A stretch of DNA of 18,532 nt from an uncultured Steroidobacter sp. (lineage in GTDB: Bacteria; Pseudomonadota; Gammaproteobacteria; Steroidobacterales; Steroidobacteraceae). Below, piece after piece: positions 8,063 to 15,122 of this stretch. The stretch's first letter is position 1. Every line of letters begins with the position of its first letter. The notes under the pieces were generated by a model. The model saw nothing but the letters and a program-made list of their open reading frames with translations. It was not told the origin of the DNA and did not search any database. The position numbers and the translations under genes were made by a program. The stretch is taken from positions 1-18,532 of the forward strand of contig CAMLEO010000122.1 of assembly GCA_946478975.1 (NCBI GenBank), given 5' to 3'.

Positions 8063-9408
8063 GAATCGCCACCTTGGCCAGAAGGAATATTTGCGGCTGC
8101 GCTCGAGTTTCGGGCCTGCCGGAAGACAATGCAAGGAGGCTGCAGCGTTCGCACCATCAAACAGCCCAAGATCGGAATGGCAATCGCGTAAACGTACTGC
8201 GTCCGTGACACGCCGATGCCAAACGGAAACCAGATGCCGGGCACGCCGATCGGGTCGAGCAACTCGCCGCCGAACAGCCCGGCCACGATCGTGGCTAACG
8301 TGATGAGCGACAGGATCCGCATCGGTCCGTGGCGAACAATGCGCGCGGCTATTATCACAAACAGTGCGATGGATCCGAGCCGGCTGCCGGTCGTCACACT
8401 CGCCGAATGCATCACAGCGCCGATGATCGCGGCGACCATCAGCACGACAGCCGACACATCGATGCTTCGCCACGGACGCAGGCACCAGCGGTTCCAAGCC
8501 ATCGTCCAAGCAGCCACCGTTGGCACCCACATGACCGACGCCAGCCACGAATAGGTCACGAGATCCTGCAGATCGGTCCACGCGACGATCGCATTGTTGA
8601 GGCGCCTGGCTGCCGTCAGCGCAAGCGCGATGCTGGCCCAAAGCAAGAAACCCTGGTGACTGCTGCGAGACCCGCACGCGAACGCCAGACCGACGAGCGC
8701 AAACATGGCCAGCGGCTCGATCGCGTCGACGATGTAGCCAGCGATGGTTCGCTTCCACTGCACGGCATGGAGTTCGTCGCTGATCGGCTTGGGAGCGAGG
8801 ATGGGCGCAGTGTGCATGCCGCCTCCATCTGCGCTGCCCCCGGAACCGGGAAGCATGTACGCGCGGATCGCAAGCACGCCACGAGTACCCGCCGCATCAA
8901 GAGGAAGAGCGAACTTGAGCGGCCGCGTGCCGACAACTCGCAGGTTTGGGCCGAGCCTGCCCGACCCGCCCAGCCGTTCGCCATTCCAGTAGAGCTCGTA
9001 GCCGTGTTCGACCAGAGTCGGGCCGAGGATTTCCCACGAAGCTCGTCCGCCCGGCACCGTCACCGCGCGCCGATACCAAGCGTAGCCGTGATAATCGGGA
9101 TGACCGTGCGCCATCCACCCGCTCGTGTAATCGGGCAGCCCCACGTCGCCATCGTGGCTGCCCGGCACGGCGGTCATATCGAGGGTTTCCCAATCGCTGT
9201 CGTCGGTGTTGACGCTCGCCCAGCGCGGATCATCGCCGGTGTGGAATCGCCAGGCGCCATCGAGCAGAGTGGCTGCGGCACGCAGCGCCGGCGGATCGGG
9301 CCGGCCGCCGCTCGCCAGAACAGCGATCACGATGGCAAATGTCATCAACGTCGCCAGGATGATGCCGACGATCAGCTGGCGATGTGTTGCGTCGAACGTC
9401 GGCGTCAT
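8029..9408 (-). CDS. 7-TM membrane protein with periplasmic sugar-binding-like (GH2 jelly-roll/7TMR-DISM-like) domain
   Basis: The 459-residue protein has one N-terminal membrane helix (about 12-32). A periplasmic domain (about 40-215) follows with the pattern LLDGAWRFHTGDDPRWA, DDSDWETLDM and GYAWYRRAV, typical of the galactose-binding-like fold of GH2 enzymes and of some bacterial 7-TM sensors. About seven hydrophobic segments come next, near 224-245, 253-268, 284-306, 317-336, 344-357, 364-400 and 403-418. The last 40 residues are polar and carry no recognisable output domain (no kinase, GGDEF or SpoIIE phosphatase), although sensors of this architecture usually carry one. It may be a stand-alone receptor or a truncated relic. 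The start has GAGG 7 nt upstream. Its 3' end overlaps the aminopeptidase start by 34 nt, implying coupled translation. Architecture is fairly sure; function is not. Confidence 0.7.
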   Translation of the reverse strand: MTPTFDATHRQLIVGIILATLMTFAIVIAVLASGGRPDPPALRAAATLLDGAWRFHTGDDPRWASVNTDDSDWETLDMTAVPGSHDGDVGLPDYTSGWMAHGHPDYHGYAWYRRAVTVPGGRASWEILGPTLVEHGYELYWNGERLGGSGRLGPNLRVVGTRPLKFALPLDAAGTRGVLAIRAYMLPGSGGSADGGGMHTAPILAPKPISDELHAVQWKRTIAGYIVDAIEPLAMFALVGLAFACGSRSSHQGFLLWASIALALTAARRLNNAIVAWTDLQDLVTYSWLASVMWVPTVAAWTMAWNRWCLRPWRSIDVSAVVLMVAAIIGAVMHSASVTTGSRLGSIALFVIIAARIVRHGPMRILSLITLATIVAGLFGGELLDPIGVPGIWFPFGIGVSRTQYVYAIAIPILGCLMVRTLQPPCIVFRQARNSSAAANIPSGQGGDSCTTSSDRASY

Positions 9409-9506
9409 CCGCTGACCTCATCGTATTCAACGGCCCCGAACAGGCTACCATCTAAATGACTTTGACCAGTAGCGCCTGAATTGCGAATCGAGGATCGAGC
9501 AACCGC

Positions 9507-10115
9507 ATGTCGCCCGTGCACCGCCGTTTGCCTCCACGGCCGATTAGCGACATCCGCCTGGATGGCGGGCGCCTGTCCCTGGACTTCATCAACACAATTC
9601 ACAACCGCTACGCGGCGGAGGTCGAAGACTACCTGCCCGAGCCGCGGCGCTTCATCGACTGGTGTGTTCGCGCCGGAGCGCTGGGCCCGGACGACGCCGT
9701 CAGGACGCCACGCGACGCGCACAAACGCAGATCATTGATGCGTGAAGTGGTAACCCTGCGCGATCACTTGCATGCGCTATTCGCTGCTCGAATCGACGAC
9801 GTGCCGCCGCCTCCAGATGCGGTGCGCGGCCTCGATCGCTGGTTGCACCTGGCCTGGGCCAGCCAATCGTTCGGTGCGGACAGTCACCTGCATTGGCGCG
9901 CCGATGCTCGCGACGCGCGACTGCCCCTGAAGCGCATCGCGCTCGATGCGCTCGACCTGTTGAGCGGCTCATCCGCCTCGCAGCTTCGTCGCTGCGCCAA
10001 TGTCACTTCCTGCGGCTGGCTGTTTCTCGATACCAGCAAGAATCAGCGCCGCCGCTGGTGCGCCATGGAAACCTGCGGCACAGCCGACAAAATGCAGCGC
10101 TATCGCCAAGGGTGA
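9507..10115 (+). CDS. ABATE/CGNR zinc-finger transcriptional regulator
   Basis: The 202-residue protein matches the CGNR zinc-finger regulator family. It has an N-terminal ABATE-type domain with the signature LDGGRLSLDFINTI (about 18-31) and a C-terminal zinc finger with Cys163, Cys169, Cys185 and Cys190 in RRCAN-SCGWLFLD-RRRWCAMETCG. The namesake CGNR element reads CGTA (190-193) here, so Asn and Arg are replaced while the cysteines remain. Family members are thought to bind DNA through this finger. The gene is divergent from the 7-TM/aminopeptidase operon with only 98 nt between starts, so it may control that operon or itself. The ATG at 9507 has GAGGA about 12 nt upstream, a rather long spacing. 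No ligand can be inferred. Confidence 0.87.
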   Translation: MSPVHRRLPPRPISDIRLDGGRLSLDFINTIHNRYAAEVEDYLPEPRRFIDWCVRAGALGPDDAVRTPRDAHKRRSLMREVVTLRDHLHALFAARIDDVPPPPDAVRGLDRWLHLAWASQSFGADSHLHWRADARDARLPLKRIALDALDLLSGSSASQLRRCANVTSCGWLFLDTSKNQRRRWCAMETCGTADKMQRYRQG

Positions 10116-10169
10116 CGAACGGCTGCTTCAACTGGACCGGTAGGCCCTCATTCGGCACGGTGGCCGGAC

Positions 10170-10188
10170 CCGCACGTGACGTGTGCGG
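10170..10188 (+). terminator. GC-rich hairpin downstream of the CGNR regulator
   Basis: CCGCAC and GTGCGG make a perfect 6-bp stem around GTGACGT, 55 nt after the regulator stop. There is no U-tract behind it, so termination is only tentative. Confidence 0.25.
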
Positions 10189-10698
10189 CCTTCAAGGCAC
10201 GATCATGTTTGCGGGAAAATTTTCGGCGCCGGAATGACGCCCCCCGAGGGCCGCTCTGCTGATGCTTTGAAATTAGCAGCGTGAGGCCGGCACGTTCCGC
10301 TAGTTCGCTGCAGTTTTTCAAATTCACAGTGACCGACCACATTAGTCGCCGGTCTTCGTTCGGATGCCGCAACATCGCCCCGGTGCTGGAACGGGGATTG
10401 ACCACACCGCAATACCGATCTCGATCAACGCTGAGTCGCGGCGTGGAGTTCACCAAAAGCACTCGCGGCCCTGGCCCATGGAACAGCCGTGAAGCTCCAC
10501 TTCAGGCACGCTGAAAAGCACGGAAAAAAAGGGCTGATGGGGTCGTGACAGGTTGCTCGCGAAACCGTTCGCAAAGTCCGGTCGGCCGTCAGTGACCGAG
10601 GTTCTCTTCAATTCATCCGCGCAACCGCTTCACGGACTCGCCTCGATCAGCGAGCAAACATTCAGCTGTCGAGCTACGTCAATTCAAAGGATCCTGGA

Positions 10699-10727
10699 TT
10701 GACCCAACACCCGCCAATACCTAGCCT
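10699..10727 (+). promoter_or_regulatory. Weak sigma-70-like promoter for the NRPS operon
   Basis: TTGACC (10699-10704) and TAGCCT (10722-10727) are spaced by 17 nt and lie 35 nt before the first gene of the operon. The -35 fits well (5/6), the -10 poorly (3/6). It is offered only because it is the best-spaced pair seen ahead of 10762. Confidence 0.25.
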
Positions 10728-10761
10728 GCCTCACAACACGGAAGTGACCTGAGGTGCCGCG

Positions 10762-11034
10762 ATGTCCAGTGATTCGCCCGATATCGGCGACGAGCACAAA
10801 GTCTCCGCAATTTGGCAAGAAGTGCTCGCGCTACAGGACCTGCCCGCTCCGGCAGACGACTTCTTCTCCCTGGGAGGAGATTCGACGGCGATGTTGATGG
10901 TCGAGCTGAGAATTCACGAGGAATTGGCGGTGGAACTGCCGACAGGTTCCCTTCTGAGTGCTCCCACCGTTCGGGAGCTGGCGCGTTTGATCACGACGCA
11001 CAAAGCTGCGGCTCGCGCTCCAGCATTGTCATGA
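10762..11034 (+). CDS. Free-standing peptidyl carrier protein (thiolation protein)
   Basis: The 90-residue protein has the size and pattern of a single NRPS thiolation domain: DDFFSLGGDSTAML at about 32-45 contains the phosphopantetheine attachment site, with Ser41 in LGGDS. Helix-2 residues after the serine and the SLLSAPTVRELA segment (63-74) also fit the family. After priming by a phosphopantetheinyl transferase (not in this window) it would hold an amino-acyl or acyl thioester for the neighbouring enzymes. GGDS rather than the DSL of fatty-acid ACPs points to a peptide-type carrier. The start has a good GAGGTG five nt upstream. Its TGA overlaps the next gene's ATG (ATGA, 11031-11034), a sign of coupled translation. 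It is the only carrier in the operon. Confidence 0.92.
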   Translation: MSSDSPDIGDEHKVSAIWQEVLALQDLPAPADDFFSLGGDSTAMLMVELRIHEELAVELPTGSLLSAPTVRELARLITTHKAAARAPALS

Positions 11035-12398
11035 GAGAGCTCGTGCCGCTGCAATCGCAAGCAGACAGCCCGCTGATTCCGCTGATTGATTCGCAACGTC
11101 GCTGCTGGCAGAGCTATTCATCCCGCAGTCCTCGGATGTGCGTGATCGCGGAGTGCATTTCGGGCTGGCTGGACGTTGAGTCGTTGCAAGCCAGCATCCG
11201 GGAGCTCATCCGCAGGCACGAAGCTTTGCGAACCCGCATCGTTTTGCGGGACGGTCTTCCGTTTCAGTATTTCGAGCCGGCCGGCGAGTACCATCTGAAT
11301 GTCGTCGATGTGCCTGAACCGGCCGGCAGTGATTCAAACAATCACCTCGATGCCGATATACAGAAATTCCTGGATCAGATGATCGATCCGGCCAACGATC
11401 CGTTGTTTGAAGCAAGATTGTGGCGCTGGTCGGATCGAAAACACGTGCTGGTTGTGCTCATCGATCATCTCGCGTCCGATGGCGTATCGAACGGGATTAT
11501 CGCACGCGAGATCTGGTCCGCATATGACCAGGCGGTGCGGGGGCAGCCGTTCTCACTGCCACCTTTGAATTCCCAGTTCTCCGACTATGCGCATTGGCTT
11601 CGGCAGTCGCATGACGCCTGGATGATGGAGCATTGCGCTTACTGGATGGATCATCTCAAAGGGGCGTGTCCTCTGCAGATACCTTGCGATGACGAGATTG
11701 AAGCATCGTTGGCGCCTGCCGGGACGGCGGTGCACGCTCCATTTGGCGACGAGCTGAGCGCAAGACTTCGCGCTGTCGCGCAACGAGAGCGAACGCCATT
11801 GTCTCTAGTCGTGCTGACTGCCTATGTGGCGGTAATTTCACGCTGGTGCCAGAGAAAGGATGTCCTGATCCCAGTGATATCGAACGGCAGATTTCGTCGC
11901 CCGGCCTGGCAGAACATCGTTGGTTTCATGGCAAATGCAGTTCACCTGCGGGTGGCATTGGTTGAAGACGATACGTTCCGTGGCCTGCTGGCTAGAGTCC
12001 GCTCCGAATTTGCGCTCGCATTTCAACACCAGGATTTCGACCGGGTCCCGAATTTCATCCCGGAGTGCGCGTCGGAGGCCGTATTCAACTGGCAACCGAC
12101 GCATTGGAAAGGTGGCCGGCTCGATCATCATGTGATGATCGAGTGTTCGAAGGACCTCGACCGCCACGATGAGAACGCTGATCGTGCCCTGAAGATCGAG
12201 CCTTGGCAGGGACGCTCGCCGGGCCTCCTGAAGTTTTCTCCGGTGTTTTTCGATACGGGGTCGGGAATCCACATGGTCGTGAACTACCGTCCAGATCGAT
12301 TGCACCCTCGAACCATTGATCGCTTTCGCGAGCGCTTGCTCTCGATGCTGGAGCGGATGGCAACAGATCCTTCGACTTGCATTGCCTCGGCAGATTAG
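11031..12398 (+). CDS. Free-standing NRPS condensation enzyme 1
   Basis: The 455-residue protein is a single condensation domain of the chloramphenicol-acetyltransferase-like fold. RHEALRT (62-68) matches core motif C2. IDHLASDGVS (144-153) is the active-site motif, normally HHxxxDG; here the first His is Asp145, while the catalytic His146, Asp150 and Gly151 are kept. QFSDYAHW (about 182-189) matches C4, and the later ISNGR...VGFMAN block matches C5. Condensation enzymes join a thioester-bound acyl donor to an amine (or alcohol) acceptor. The presumed start is the ATG of the ATGA overlap with the carrier gene rather than an upstream start inside that gene in another frame. Length is normal for one C domain with no attached carrier or adenylation domain. 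Its close paralogue follows directly. Confidence 0.92.
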   Translation: MRELVPLQSQADSPLIPLIDSQRRCWQSYSSRSPRMCVIAECISGWLDVESLQASIRELIRRHEALRTRIVLRDGLPFQYFEPAGEYHLNVVDVPEPAGSDSNNHLDADIQKFLDQMIDPANDPLFEARLWRWSDRKHVLVVLIDHLASDGVSNGIIAREIWSAYDQAVRGQPFSLPPLNSQFSDYAHWLRQSHDAWMMEHCAYWMDHLKGACPLQIPCDDEIEASLAPAGTAVHAPFGDELSARLRAVAQRERTPLSLVVLTAYVAVISRWCQRKDVLIPVISNGRFRRPAWQNIVGFMANAVHLRVALVEDDTFRGLLARVRSEFALAFQHQDFDRVPNFIPECASEAVFNWQPTHWKGGRLDHHVMIECSKDLDRHDENADRALKIEPWQGRSPGLLKFSPVFFDTGSGIHMVVNYRPDRLHPRTIDRFRERLLSMLERMATDPSTCIASAD

Positions 12399-12400
12399 CG

Positions 12401-13744
12401 ATGTCAGCCCCCATGGAAATCCTGCCCCGGCCGCCGGGCTGTCCCATACCTCTGACAGCCATGCAGCGCCGAGTGTGGAACTCTCACGCGCCCAGCCTGA
12501 TGAGTCCGAGAATGTGCGTCTGTGCGACTCGCATTTCAGGATCGCTGGATATCGAGATGTTGCGCAGGAGTATCGAAGCGCTGATTCTTAGACATGAAGC
12601 GTTACGCACTCGATTCGTCATGGTCGATGGATCTCCATATCAGCACATTGACCTCGCAAGCGAATTTCGCCTGCAAGTCATTCGTGACAACGCGTTGATC
12701 CAGGAATTCCTGGATCAAAAGATCGGCCTGACCGTGGGTCCGCTGTTTGACGCAAAGTTATTCAGCGAGTCCGATGAGGAACACGTGCTGGTTGTCGTGA
12801 TCGACCATATCGTGTCTGACGGCGTGTCGAATGGAATTCTGGTCCGCGAGCTCTGGACCTTGTACGAGCAGGCCCTTCACGGCCAACCATTCTCTCTTCC
12901 CGCGTTGCCGGTGCAGTTCCCCGACTATTGCGTCTGGCACCACCACGCCGAGCGCGCATGGATGCGAGAGCATTCGAGCTATTGGTTGGCGCATCTCAGC
13001 GGGACTTCGAAACTCGCAATTCCTTCCGATCCTGGAATGAAGGCCGCCAGCTCGGGCGCGGGGCTTACGATGCACATACCATTCGGTGCCGAGCTCAGCC
13101 GCAGCCTCGAGAGCGCGGCTCATGAGCAGCAGATGTCTCTGGCTCTACTGGTGCTGACTGCATATGTTTTTGTTTTGTCCCGCTGGTTTCGCCAGCAGGA
13201 TCTGCTGATGCCGGTTTTGTCACACGGCAGGCAGGGCCATCCCGAGCTCAAAGGGGTCGTAGGATTTATTTCGCAGACCCTGCACTTGCGCATCTTCGTG
13301 GATCACGCCCAAACGTTTCGGGATCTGCTGAACCAGGTTCAAAGCGAATTCGGCCGGGCGATTCAACATCAGGATTTCGATCGGGTGCCGGACCTCATCC
13401 CCGAATGCCAGGCGGAACTGAATTTTCATTGGCGTCCCAAGGACTGGTCCGCGGCCGGACAGTCCCGTTCGCGCAGATCGCCGATGCCGATCAAGCTCCG
13501 GCCTTTCATGGTTCGATTGACGGATTGGCCATGGAAGTTTTGGCCGGTCTTCTACCACACACCGGCGGGGATCGGCGTCACCATCAACTACAAGCCGGAG
13601 TGCCTGGCCGAGAGAACGATCCGGCAGTTTGGCGAAAAGTTGCGATGGGCCGCCCGCACGATCGTGGAGCGGCCTTTCGAACGGTTGGATTGCGAGTCGG
13701 GCGCCTGGCACTACGACGAGGCAGTCGCCAATGAACAAATTTGA
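12401..13744 (+). CDS. Free-standing NRPS condensation enzyme 2 (tandem paralogue)
   Basis: The 447-residue protein is a second single condensation domain, aligning with its upstream neighbour end to end with roughly half of residues identical by eye. RHEALRT recurs at 64-70, and the active site IDHIVSDGVS at 134-143 again has Asp (135) in place of the first His, with His136 and Asp140 kept. The QFPDYCVW and SHGR...VGFISQ blocks match C4 and C5. The ATG at 12401 begins 2 nt after the previous stop; an alternative ATG at 12377 would overlap the preceding gene. The two copies share short near-identical DNA tracts (for example around the active-site codons), indicating a tandem duplication. Retention of both active sites suggests they do different steps, or the same chemistry on different substrates. 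Confidence 0.92.
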   Translation: MSAPMEILPRPPGCPIPLTAMQRRVWNSHAPSLMSPRMCVCATRISGSLDIEMLRRSIEALILRHEALRTRFVMVDGSPYQHIDLASEFRLQVIRDNALIQEFLDQKIGLTVGPLFDAKLFSESDEEHVLVVVIDHIVSDGVSNGILVRELWTLYEQALHGQPFSLPALPVQFPDYCVWHHHAERAWMREHSSYWLAHLSGTSKLAIPSDPGMKAASSGAGLTMHIPFGAELSRSLESAAHEQQMSLALLVLTAYVFVLSRWFRQQDLLMPVLSHGRQGHPELKGVVGFISQTLHLRIFVDHAQTFRDLLNQVQSEFGRAIQHQDFDRVPDLIPECQAELNFHWRPKDWSAAGQSRSRRSPMPIKLRPFMVRLTDWPWKFWPVFYHTPAGIGVTINYKPECLAERTIRQFGEKLRWAARTIVERPFERLDCESGAWHYDEAVANEQI

Positions 13745-15122
13745 GCAGTTTCTGCAAGGGCTGCAAAGTCATGCCGCCAATCCATGCGTCGAGGATAACG
13801 GCAGCAGCTACGCGTACGAGAACCTGCTGGAGCGGATCGAGCGCTGGCGGGCGCGCTTGGAGCAATTAAACGTCAAGCCTGGAATGGTCATCGGTCTACG
13901 CGCCGATTACTCGCTGGATGCAGTCGCCGCACTTCTGGCAATGATTGTCAGCCGCGCCATCGTCGCACTGATTCCACGAGACCGTGCCGTTGAACAGTAC
14001 CTGGTAGACGCAAGAGCCGCGGCATTGATTGACTTGCACGTGGACGGCCGCTATGAATGGCAAGCCACCGCGCATTCGGCTGATCATCCTCTCCTCGAGA
14101 AATTGCGCCAGGATGGCGAAGGTGGGATCGTGATGTTTACATCCGGTTCTACCGGGCGTCCGAAGGCGGCGCTCCACAGCGCTGAGCGATTCCTATCAAA
14201 ATTCCACAAATCGCGCAGGAGATTTCGCACGCTCGCGTTCCTGCTGTTCGATCACGTCGCCGGGCAGGATACGATCTTCTATACCCTTGCCAGTGGCGGG
14301 ACGCTCATTTTTGCGCGCCGACGGGACCCGATTTCCGTTCTCGAACTGATCGAGTCCCAGCAGGTGGAGGTGCTGCCGACCTCACCGAGCTTTCTCCGGC
14401 TGCTCTGCACATCACAGCTTGCACGCGTGCATGACACATCGAGCCTGAAGGTGGTCACGTATGGCTCCGAACCGATGGATTCCAACACACTCGCTCGCAT
14501 CAACGAGTTGTTTCCCAACGTGCAGATCAGCCAGAAGTATGGGGCCACCGAAACTGGATCGCCCCGAACGGTTTCAAGGGGAAATGACAGTCTGTGGCTG
14601 AAGTTCAAGAGCGACGGCCTGGACGTCAAAGTCGTCGACGGTCTGCTATGGATTCGCAGCGAGAGCGTCATCCTCGGCTATCTCAATGCCCCTTCGCCGG
14701 TCGACCAGGACGGCTGGTATTGCACCGGTGACTTGGTTGAGGTCGATGGTGAATGGCTTCGATTCCGTGGCAGGACGGCTGACATCATCAACGTGGGCGG
14801 AGAGAAAGTGAGCCCGTCCGAAGTCGAAAACACCATCATGGAGCTCGACTTCGTGCGCGACGTGGCGGTGACTGGCAAGCCGCACGTTTTGTTGGGGCAA
14901 GTCGTGACGGCGCGCGTGAACCTGGCGACCCAGGATTTGGATGCGAGAGAGGCGATCACTCGCATCTGGCAACACTGTCGCAAACAACTTGCATCCTACA
15001 AAGCTCCGGTGAAGATTGAGATCTCGCCCGACGCACTGACGAATGATCGAATGAAAGTGCAGCGAAGCGGTGCCAGCACTCAACTCGGATCAGGCAACAT
15101 CGAGCCGGAACCGCACTCGTGA
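13731..15122 (+). CDS. Free-standing adenylation enzyme (ANL superfamily, AMP-binding)
   Basis: The 463-residue enzyme has the ATP-binding loop TSGSTGRPK (137-145), YGATETG (270-276, motif A5), GWYCTGD (328-334, A7), RTADIINVGGEKV (348-360, A8) and a candidate catalytic C-terminal lysine at 442 (RMKVQR, where most relatives have GKxxR). It would activate a carboxylic acid as the adenylate and load the carrier protein. The segment FDHVAGQDT (173-181), which lines the substrate pocket, carries an Asp where amino-acid-activating domains use Asp235, but the loop is about two residues longer than in GrsA and resembles acyl-CoA-ligase relatives too. So amino-acid versus other acid substrate is unresolved. 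The protein is shorter than typical 500-550-residue A enzymes. The ATG at 13731, with GAGG 9 nt upstream, overlaps the preceding gene by 14 nt. The 3' end overlaps the convergent esterase gene by 43 nt. Confidence 0.92.
   Translation: MNKFEQFLQGLQSHAANPCVEDNGSSYAYENLLERIERWRARLEQLNVKPGMVIGLRADYSLDAVAALLAMIVSRAIVALIPRDRAVEQYLVDARAAALIDLHVDGRYEWQATAHSADHPLLEKLRQDGEGGIVMFTSGSTGRPKAALHSAERFLSKFHKSRRRFRTLAFLLFDHVAGQDTIFYTLASGGTLIFARRRDPISVLELIESQQVEVLPTSPSFLRLLCTSQLARVHDTSSLKVVTYGSEPMDSNTLARINELFPNVQISQKYGATETGSPRTVSRGNDSLWLKFKSDGLDVKVVDGLLWIRSESVILGYLNAPSPVDQDGWYCTGDLVEVDGEWLRFRGRTADIINVGGEKVSPSEVENTIMELDFVRDVAVTGKPHVLLGQVVTARVNLATQDLDAREAITRIWQHCRKQLASYKAPVKIEISPDALTNDRMKVQRSGASTQLGSGNIEPEPHS

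Larger units (their letters stand above)
10116..10761. other. 646-nt gene-free stretch before the NRPS operon
   Basis: No reading frame here looks real: those of 69-104 residues on both strands lack recognisable motifs and convincing ribosome binding sites. Visible items are the GC-rich hairpin at 10170-10188, an A7 run near 10525, and a weak promoter-like pair just before the carrier-protein gene. The base composition looks less GC-biased than the flanking minus-strand genes. It could be decayed sequence from an insertion event, but no terminal repeats or transposase remnants were recognised. Confidence 0.5.

Noticed and set aside
6299..8191. 630-codon open frame antisense to the aminopeptidase
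   Set aside because: A shadow frame with shadow-like composition and no motif.
8063..8758. Upstream extension of the aminopeptidase frame to an earlier ATG
   Set aside because: The extra 232 residues are Arg/His-rich shadow sequence of the 7-TM gene. The ATG at 8062 has a ribosome binding site and starts a proper signal peptide.
8329..9459. 376-codon open frame antisense to the 7-TM gene
   Set aside because: Composition is Arg/His/Ala-rich without domains; the minus-strand frame shows membrane helices and a recognisable periplasmic fold.
10148..10514. Small frames on both strands (77-104 codons) in the spacer before the NRPS operon
   Set aside because: No recognisable motif, no convincing ribosome binding site, and the frames on opposite strands overlap each other; not supported as genes.
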